From Mesorhizobium sp. M1C.F.Ca.ET.210.01.1.1 (lineage in GTDB: Bacteria > Pseudomonadota > Alphaproteobacteria > Rhizobiales > Rhizobiaceae): DNA of 64,000 bases. Shown here in pieces: positions 58,289 through 64,000 of the stretch. Made by a program: the position numbers and the translations under genes. The first letter of the stretch is position 1; each line of letters starts with the position of its first letter. Below the pieces are notes generated by a model. The model was not told the origin of the DNA. It saw only the letters and a program-made list of their open reading frames with translations, and did not search any database. Location of the stretch: positions 45,098 through 109,097 of the forward strand of contig NZ_SRUU01000021.1 in NCBI RefSeq assembly GCF_004791585.1, in the 5' to 3' direction.

Positions 58289-59536
58289 TCACTGCCCCGC
58301 CTGGTCGGCGTCGGTCAGCGTGCCGAGGAAGGCGACGATGTCGTCGATCTCGGCGTCGGTCAGCGCCGGCTTGTCGCCAGGCTTCCTGCCATTGAAGGGC
58401 GGGTCGGTGTTGAGGTTCCCCCAGTAAGCTTTTGGCAGGTCGTCGAATTTGTCGACCGTGCCGTCGGCGTTCTTCGGGTACCAGCGGCCGGGATCGGTGT
58501 CTCGGCTGGCGTAGAAGGCCACCGCCTCGCGCAGCGTGTGGAAGCGGCCATTGTGGAAGAAGCTCTTGCGCAGCGCGACGTTGCGCAGCGTCGGTGTCTT
58601 GAACAGGCCGCAATATTCTGAACGGCCCTTGAAGTCGGTGCGCAGCGGCCCGCATAGGCCGAGGTCGAAATAGTTGGGGTCGGCATTGGCGGGGATCGCC
58701 GGGTTGCGCGGCACTGCGATGGCGATCAGCCCGTAGTCGGTGAATTGCGGCGGCTCGCCATTGTTGCTGGGTTGGCTGAGGTGGCAGCTCGCGCAATTGC
58801 CCTTGGCCTCGTCCTCGAACAGGGCGCGGCCGCGCAGTTCCTGCGCGGTCAGTTGCGCCTTGCCGGCGAGGAAGGCGTCATAGCGGCTGGAATAGGGGTA
58901 GAAATCGGCGCTGCTCTGCTCGAAGGTGCCGAGAGCCTCTATCGCCGCATCGAAGGCGTCCTGCGGATGGTCGAACACATCGGCGCCGAATGCCGCCTTG
59001 AAGGCGTCGGCGTAAGGCGCCTTGCGCAGCGCCGCGACCACGGCCTCTTCATCCTTGTTGGCCATCTCGAAGGGCGACAGCAGCGGGATCCTCGCCTGGT
59101 CCTTGCCGTGGTCGGCACGTCCGTCCCAGGTCAGCCCGCCGGTCGGGCCATTGTCGACGCTTTCGTCGCCCTCGTCCTCGGAGTCGTAAAAATGCTCGGT
59201 AAAGGCGGGCGCCGCCTGCAGGTAGCGCAGCGACGGCACTGAGCGCAGGCCCGGCTGGTCGAGGTTCGGTCCGCCCATCTCCACCGGCGAGGCGGAGGCG
59301 GGACCGAAGGCATGATTGGGGTCGTGGCAGGACGAGCAGGCCTGCTTGCCTGAAGCCGACAGCGACGGGTCGAAGAACATCTGTCGCCCGAGCGCCGTCA
59401 GCGCCGCGGCGCGGGCGAAGGCTTCCGCGCGCGATAGCGGACCCGGAGAAACGCTGCCCGCCGGCAGGCCGTCCGCCGGCCAGAGGACGGCGATGCCGGC
59501 GAAGGTTGCGAAGGCCGCGGATGTCCAGCGTGTCAT
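58289..59536 (-). CDS. Di-heme cytochrome c peroxidase (MauG/CcpA-like)
   Basis: A 415-residue exported di-heme protein. Signal peptide MTRWTSAAFATFAGIAVLWP. Haem-binding motifs are CSSCHDPNHAFG near residue 80 and CASCHLSQPSNNG near 245. Conserved ALGRQMFFDPSLSASGKQAC and FKTPTLRNVALRKSFFHNGR are family hallmarks. The C-terminal region has DIVAFLGTLTDADQAGQ. An alternative start is at 59575. Peroxide detoxification or protein oxidation is inferred. Confidence 0.9.
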   Translation of the reverse strand: MTRWTSAAFATFAGIAVLWPADGLPAGSVSPGPLSRAEAFARAAALTALGRQMFFDPSLSASGKQACSSCHDPNHAFGPASASPVEMGGPNLDQPGLRSVPSLRYLQAAPAFTEHFYDSEDEGDESVDNGPTGGLTWDGRADHGKDQARIPLLSPFEMANKDEEAVVAALRKAPYADAFKAAFGADVFDHPQDAFDAAIEALGTFEQSSADFYPYSSRYDAFLAGKAQLTAQELRGRALFEDEAKGNCASCHLSQPSNNGEPPQFTDYGLIAIAVPRNPAIPANADPNYFDLGLCGPLRTDFKGRSEYCGLFKTPTLRNVALRKSFFHNGRFHTLREAVAFYASRDTDPGRWYPKNADGTVDKFDDLPKAYWGNLNTDPPFNGRKPGDKPALTDAEIDDIVAFLGTLTDADQAGQ

Positions 59537-59627
59537 GGCGGTCCGGTTGCGTTTGGCAATTGGGTAGGGGAGCATTGCTACGGATTGATGGCTTGAAAGG
59601 ATCGGTCTTCCTGCCACAAAAGGTGCC

Positions 59628-60077
59628 ATGTCCGACAATTACCTGCACCTGGTTTCATCCGACCCGCTCTGGCAGCCCGATGAGACGGCGGCTGAGGCGG
59701 CAGTCGGGATCGCGCGCGGATTGTTCCCCCAAGCTGAACATATCGGAGTCGCATACAAGGAAGGGGTGACATTCTTCGACGCAGGCGCGAATACGGAAAG
59801 CGTCCATTGCGCCTTCTGCGGAGGCGACCTTGAGGATTGGTGGGGCGATGCCATGGGCCAGGCAGCCGCTTCGGATTTTAGCAATCTAACGATCGTGACG
59901 CCTTGTTGCGGCAAGTCCACATCGCTCAACGATCTCAGCTACGGATGGCCCGCTGCGTTCGGCACGTGCGCTCTTACGGTCGTCAATCCTGGCGCGACGT
60001 CGCTTGGTGCCGACCAATTGCGGAGAATCGAGCTGGCGATCGGCTCGCCGCTCAAGGCGATTTGGCAACATCTCTGA
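59628..60077 (+). CDS. Hypothetical protein with possible zinc site
   Basis: A 149-residue soluble protein. It begins MSDNYLHLVSSDPLWQPDET. Two cysteine pairs, VHCAFCGGDLEDWW near residue 60 and VTPCCGKSTSLNDL near 90, could bind zinc. No signal peptide or membrane helix. Family not recognised; composition and a ribosome site support a real gene. It diverges from the peroxidase gene and converges on the GGDEF-EAL gene. Confidence 0.6.
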   Translation: MSDNYLHLVSSDPLWQPDETAAEAAVGIARGLFPQAEHIGVAYKEGVTFFDAGANTESVHCAFCGGDLEDWWGDAMGQAAASDFSNLTIVTPCCGKSTSLNDLSYGWPAAFGTCALTVVNPGATSLGADQLRRIELAIGSPLKAIWQHL

Positions 60078-60139
60078 GCCTGCCGGTGCCGAGGACTTCG
60101 GCGGGCCTTTTGTTCCCCAGTCCACAAGAATTGCCTCGT

Positions 60140-62575
60140 CTAGGCCGTCAGGGCGCTTGATTGTTCAAAGAGCGTGCAGAGCTCGGATGCCGGCATCGGG
60201 CGTCCGAACAGCCATCCCTGCACGTCCGTGCAACCGTTCTCCCTGACGAGACGATACTGGTCCTCGGTTTCGACCCCTTCGGCGGTCGTGGTCATGCCGA
60301 GCGTGGTGCCGAGCTCGGCCACGGCCTTGACGATCGCCCGGCTCTCGCCGCTTTCGCACATCAGGCTGACGAAGCTTCGATCGATCTTGATGCGGTCGAA
60401 CGGAAAGGACCGCAGATAGCTCAAGGAGGAGTATCCGGTTCCGAAATCGTCCATGGCGATGCTGACGCCGAGATCGCGCAGGCTGTGCAGGGTCTGGATC
60501 GTGTGTTCACTGTGCGCCAGCAGCACCGACTCGGTGATCTCGAGCTCCAGCCGCGACGGCAGGAGGCCGGAAGCAGCGAGTGCCGAAGCAACCTGTAGCG
60601 GCAGCCCCTGCTGCTTGAACTGGGCCGGCGAAAGATTGACGGCGATCTTGACGGGCAGGGGCCATTTCGCCGCATCCGCGCAGGCCTGCCGCATGATCCA
60701 TTCGCCGAGGCTGTCGATAACCCCGACCTCTTCCGAGAGCTGTATGAACTGCGACGGCGGCAGCTGGCCAAGACGCGGATGGTTCCATCGCACGAGTGCC
60801 TCGAAGCCGGTGAGTTTCGAGGTCTTTGCGTCGTGCAGCGGCTGATAGTGCAGCACGAATTGGTCGTTTGCCACGCCCTGCGCCAGTTCAGACTCGAGCT
60901 GCCGGCGCTCCTGCAATCGCGCGTCCATTCCGGGTTCGAAAGACCGGCAGGTGCCTCTGCCTTCCATCTTGGCCTTGTACAAGGCGAGGTCGGCGTTGCG
61001 GATCAGTATATCCGAGCTCTGTCCGTCGTCGGGAAAGACCGCCAGGCCGATGCTGCTGCCGATACTGATCGTATGACCTTGGATGGAGAACTCGTCGGAG
61101 AGGGCATGGATGACGCGGCTCGCGAGCGCGCCTGCCTGTTCGTCGCCATCGAGCAGGAGCTGGAGGATGGTGAATTCGTCGCCCCCCACTCTTGCCACCA
61201 TGGCCGTGTCGCCGGCCTGCTGCCTCAGCCGCCTGGCCACGGCGCGCAGGAGCTCGTCTCCCACCGGATGGCCGAGAGTGTCGTTCACAGGCTTGAAGCG
61301 GTCGAGGTCGATGCAGTGGACGGCCAGTTTTTCGCCGCCTCTCAGGCTCCTCAGGGCCTCGTCCATCGTGTCGGCCAGCAGGCCGCGATTGGGCAGGCCG
61401 GTGAGGATGTCATGGGTTGCGAGGTGCTGGATCTCGGCCGTGCGTTCCTCCACGCGCCGTTCCAGTGTCTCGGCGGCTTCCGTCTGCATCGACATCGTGC
61501 GGGCGATCGCATACCAGCACACCAACGCCAGCAAGGTGACGATAACAGTCGCGGCGTAGCTCGCCAGTTCGAACTGCCGCACCGACCGGACGTCGACGTC
61601 GTTCTCGAACCGGCTGTTCGGAAATCCGGCCCAGAGCCGCCACGCGCTTCTCGGATCGTTAAGGGAAAGCGGGATCACTTCCGAATAGATCAGATTTGGA
61701 TCGGGCGCAGTGAACGAATGGGTGGCGGCCGCCAGAGACGTCGAAAGCCGATGCTGGTCGGACTCGAAACCGTAGTCGGCATTGGCGATGACATAGTCGG
61801 TGCTGGGCAGGAGCTTTCTCAGCGCCGAGGTAAGCATGATGGCGGAGACCGAGCCGCGCAGGTTGCCGTCGGCCGAGAAGACCGGAACAGAAAGGATGAA
61901 GCCCGATCGGTCGGCGTCGTTGCCGCTGTGGATGAAATCCGTGTTGTCGCAGGTGATCAGCTCCTTCGTGCCGATGATCGGCACGTTGAGCCCATCGATG
62001 TTGCTCGAATTCGGATAGTTCGCCTTCAGCCAGGCAAGTTGCCTGGCAAGTTCGTGGTACTCATAGGTTTCGACCTCCTCGGCCGGCCGCGTCAGCGATT
62101 GATCGTCCAGCTTCCCGGGCTTTTTGGCATCAGCGGCTTCGGCTCTCGCCCTGGCGTTCACGATCAACTGGTCGAACTGGAGGATCGGCTCCTCCAGCTT
62201 GCCTGTCACCGGATCGTAGCGGTCGGGATCGAAGTCCAGCGGCAAGAAGTACACTTCGGAGATGGAAACGTTGTTGGCCAGGTTGTTGTAGATCTGCTGG
62301 ATCGTGGCGCGGCCTTCGTCGCCGAGGTTCGTGCCGTGACGGTCGAGGTTCTGCACGCTTGGCAGATAGGTGAGGGTTCGGACGTTCTCATAGATGGCGC
62401 GCAATGCGTCTTCGACGGTTTTGGCGGTTGCCCGCGATGCGGCCTGGGAGTTCTCCAGATAGCGCTCCTTGGCGAGCGCGAAGTCACGTTGGGAGCCGAT
62501 GTGGAGTGCTGCCAGCGTCGCCGCGCCGGTCAGCAGGATCAACGCAAATCCCGTCATTCGCCAGAAGGCGTTCAT
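60140..62575 (-). CDS. GGDEF-EAL cyclic-di-GMP enzyme with CHASE-like sensor
   Basis: An 811-residue membrane signalling protein. N-terminal helix FALILLTGAATLAALHIG, then a periplasmic domain of about 310 residues (dCache/CHASE-like), and a second helix LASYAATVIVTLLALVCWYA. The cytoplasmic GGDEF domain has an intact VGGDEF site, so diguanylate cyclase activity is likely. The EAL domain has FEALVRW and MDDFGTGYSSLSYLR plus AEGVETEDQYRLV. Both activities could be present. Start fixed at MNAFWRMTGFA. Confidence 0.92.
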   Translation of the reverse strand: MNAFWRMTGFALILLTGAATLAALHIGSQRDFALAKERYLENSQAASRATAKTVEDALRAIYENVRTLTYLPSVQNLDRHGTNLGDEGRATIQQIYNNLANNVSISEVYFLPLDFDPDRYDPVTGKLEEPILQFDQLIVNARARAEAADAKKPGKLDDQSLTRPAEEVETYEYHELARQLAWLKANYPNSSNIDGLNVPIIGTKELITCDNTDFIHSGNDADRSGFILSVPVFSADGNLRGSVSAIMLTSALRKLLPSTDYVIANADYGFESDQHRLSTSLAAATHSFTAPDPNLIYSEVIPLSLNDPRSAWRLWAGFPNSRFENDVDVRSVRQFELASYAATVIVTLLALVCWYAIARTMSMQTEAAETLERRVEERTAEIQHLATHDILTGLPNRGLLADTMDEALRSLRGGEKLAVHCIDLDRFKPVNDTLGHPVGDELLRAVARRLRQQAGDTAMVARVGGDEFTILQLLLDGDEQAGALASRVIHALSDEFSIQGHTISIGSSIGLAVFPDDGQSSDILIRNADLALYKAKMEGRGTCRSFEPGMDARLQERRQLESELAQGVANDQFVLHYQPLHDAKTSKLTGFEALVRWNHPRLGQLPPSQFIQLSEEVGVIDSLGEWIMRQACADAAKWPLPVKIAVNLSPAQFKQQGLPLQVASALAASGLLPSRLELEITESVLLAHSEHTIQTLHSLRDLGVSIAMDDFGTGYSSLSYLRSFPFDRIKIDRSFVSLMCESGESRAIVKAVAELGTTLGMTTTAEGVETEDQYRLVRENGCTDVQGWLFGRPMPASELCTLFEQSSALTA

Positions 62576-62802
62576 TGCGCGGCCCCCTTTGATCTGCAAG
62601 GCATAGCACTTCACAGTTTAGGAACCGCTAATAAGCTTCGACTTTTCAGTCGCAGGAGGGATCGGGGCGATCGATTTTCGCGCCAACAAAGCAATCGATC
62701 TTGTCGGGAGAGATCGATACCATGGGCAGGAAAGGGCAGGACGCCAGTCGGGGCGGCCGCGCCCTTGATTTTCGTCGGGCCAATGACCGAAAAGGACCTG
62801 CC

Positions 62803-63225
62803 ATGAGCGAGCTCAAGGTAAGAACCCGCGCCACCGGCGCTTCCGCCGTGCTCCAGCGCGGCGGATTACCTGTCGTCACCACACCGACCGGCGGCACGGT
62901 TGATGTCGTGACTTCCGCAAGCGCGCCGGGCTTCAACCCGCTCGACCTGCTCTACGCCTCCTTGGCTGCCTGCATGGTGCTCAGCGCCCGCATCGCCGCA
63001 AACCGCCTCGGCGTCGCCGACCGGCTCGGCGAGGTAAGGGCTGACGTCACCGGCGAGAAGGCGAAGGACGAACCCTCGCGGGTCGAGACATTCAACATCA
63101 GGCTGGAGATTGCGGGCGATCTCGACGCGGCCACCAGGCAGCGCATTCTCGAGGATGCCGAAGATATCTGCACCATTTCCAACACGCTGCGCGCCGCGCC
63201 CGCGCTGCACACGACGCTGGGGTGA
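62803..63225 (+). CDS. OsmC-family peroxiredoxin-like protein
   Basis: A 140-residue protein of the OsmC/Ohr superfamily. FNPLDLLYASLAACMVLSAR contains the first catalytic-type Cys, and the second conserved Cys is in ILEDAEDICTISNTLRAAPA. The N-terminal TPTGGTVDVVTSASAPGFNP is as expected. Peroxide reduction is inferred. The next gene begins five bases after the stop, so they are cotranscribed. Confidence 0.88.
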   Translation: MSELKVRTRATGASAVLQRGGLPVVTTPTGGTVDVVTSASAPGFNPLDLLYASLAACMVLSARIAANRLGVADRLGEVRADVTGEKAKDEPSRVETFNIRLEIAGDLDAATRQRILEDAEDICTISNTLRAAPALHTTLG

Positions 63226-63230
63226 GGGCG

Positions 63231-63794
63231 ATGGCGCATCTTTCGCCGGTCGACTATGCGACCGCCTCGCCGGAAATCCGCGCCGAGCACGACAGGGAAC
63301 TCGCGCTGCGCGGCCGCATGACCAACATGAAGCGCATCCTTCTCAACTCGCCCGCCGCGCATCGCATCTATGCCGAATGGTTCACGCTGCGCGATTTGCT
63401 GCGACCCACGCTCGACGACCGCGCCATTTGGCTGTTCTCGAAGGCGATCTCTGAGACGATGCGGGCCGAAATCCCGGTCACCTTCTTCCGCCGGGCGCTG
63501 ATCGACAGCGGCCTTGATCCGGAGGCGATCGAGCCGACCGCCGACGAGGCGCTGCTGATCGCCTTTGGCAAGGCCGTCGCCGCCGATGCCAATGCCGTTG
63601 CCGACGAGACCTGGACCAACCTCAAGGCGCGCTTCGACGAGACGCTGCTGGTCAATCTCACCGCCTTCGCCGGCATCATGCTGGCGACCTGCGTGTTCAC
63701 CAATGCGGTGAAGGTGGATCTCGATCCGGAGCTGGAGGAGTATCGCGGATTCTCTCCTTCTCCCCTTGTGGGAGAAGGTGGATCGGCGCCATAG
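63231..63794 (+). CDS. CMD-like (AhpD/carboxymuconolactone decarboxylase) protein with repeat-derived tail
   Basis: A 187-residue all-helical protein resembling the carboxymuconolactone decarboxylase superfamily: MKRILLNSPAAHRIYAEWFT and AIWLFSKAISETMRAEIPVT fit, though the usual CxxC peroxidatic pair is not seen. After the natural end (VKVDLDPELEEYRG) the frame runs into the intergenic repeat, giving the tail FSPSPLVGEGGSAP. ATG at 63231 is used; GTG at 63222 is longer. Confidence 0.72.
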   Translation: MAHLSPVDYATASPEIRAEHDRELALRGRMTNMKRILLNSPAAHRIYAEWFTLRDLLRPTLDDRAIWLFSKAISETMRAEIPVTFFRRALIDSGLDPEAIEPTADEALLIAFGKAVAADANAVADETWTNLKARFDETLLVNLTAFAGIMLATCVFTNAVKVDLDPELEEYRGFSPSPLVGEGGSAP

Positions 63795-64000
63795 CGCCGA
63801 GACGGATGAGCGGTGTTCCAGCTTGGCGATACGCGTGAAATCGCCGCCGCCTCATTCCTTCCAACACCCCTTGTATCTGCACGAACAGAGATTTGTGCGA
63901 GAAGAGCGACTGAGCCTCGAACCGGACGGCCATCCGATTCGAGGCTTGGCGAAGTCGCCCGAAACCCCTTCGGTTACAACCGTGGATGAGCCTGGGATCT
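63745..64000. repeat. Mesorhizobium intergenic repeat at the window edge
   Basis: CTCCTTCTCCCCTTGTGGGA and the following GCGCCATAGCGCC, then CACCGCTCATCCGTC on the minus strand, form the repeat family described at 25497. The sequence after 63835 is open (GTG, KSPPPHSFQHPLYLHEQRFV) to the edge but resembles repeated intergenic DNA rather than a clear gene. Confidence 0.5.

Noticed and set aside
60779..62806. Plus-strand 675-codon open frame
   Set aside because: It lies antisense to the GGDEF-EAL gene, which has all domain motifs; the long frame is due to high GC.
63835..64000. Possible start of a gene at the right edge
   Set aside because: The open frame has the composition of a known intergenic repeat and no binding site; it cannot be judged without more sequence.

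Overview
The window reads as chromosomal DNA of a high-GC alphaproteobacterium of the Rhizobiales, most likely Mesorhizobium or a close relative. This is inferred from the DUF680 triplet, the DUF982 genes, a NolR-like ArsR regulator, an HdaA homologue, an NDUFS4-type complex I subunit and many rhizobial intergenic mosaic repeats. No transposase, integrase, rRNA operon or CRISPR array is visible. Two tRNA genes (Pro-TGG, Arg-TCT) are present. No database search was possible, so family names rest on motif recognition.

Layout. 1-2,900: the end of a two-component system, a 470-bp gap with two operator-like palindromes, three tandem secreted DUF680 proteins and a SixA-type phosphatase. 2,898-7,760: housekeeping genes purM-purN, a CDP-alcohol phosphatidyltransferase, a PerM-type permease and hdaA. 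7,760-13,100: repeats, two tRNAs, a flavin monooxygenase, the NDUFS4 homologue and a patch of small genes dominated by four DUF982 paralogues. 13,500-25,400: NolR-like regulator, cytochrome b561, a hydratase, a polyamine-type ABC transporter, and across a LysR gene an M20 amidohydrolase plus a DDAH-like enzyme, then a BBE-type FAD oxidase. 25,500-30,100: small hypothetical genes, SRAP, a DHFR-like reductase, PAP2 and DUF2127 membrane proteins.

30,250-39,112 is a copper/thiol island, nearly all on the minus strand: two multicopper oxidases, cytochrome c', DUF411, SCO, TlpA-like and DsbA-like thioredoxin-fold proteins, a GDCCVxC protein, a cysteine-rich secreted protein and several mini-proteins. 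A promoter with a 19-bp spacer and a CueR-like dyad precedes one oxidase. The TlpA gene carries an apparent frameshift, and a broken third oxidase lies on the opposite strand.

39,650-42,685 is a translationally coupled operon: type III polyketide synthase, methyltransferase, FAD oxidoreductase, probably making a phenolic lipid or pyrone-type metabolite. 42,780-53,330: a methyltransferase, DUF2231, a DUF2778 peptidoglycan-type enzyme, a glycosyltransferase, DUF4239, a ThuA/Gfo-Idh-MocA sugar-oxidation pair, an adenosine-deaminase-family enzyme, GFA and BKACE proteins. 53,470-56,710: a GntR regulator with its operator, followed by a two-component flavin monooxygenase (HpaC-like, HpaB-like) and a cupin. 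56,760-64,000: HxlR regulator diverging from a DHFR-like reductase, a di-heme peroxidase, a GGDEF-EAL protein, OsmC and a CMD-like protein whose C-terminus is encoded by an intergenic repeat.

The strongest candidates for something undescribed are the type III PKS operon, the copper/thiol island with its cysteine-rich protein and mini-proteins, and the DUF982 patch with its duplicated hairpin element and general-stress-type promoters.
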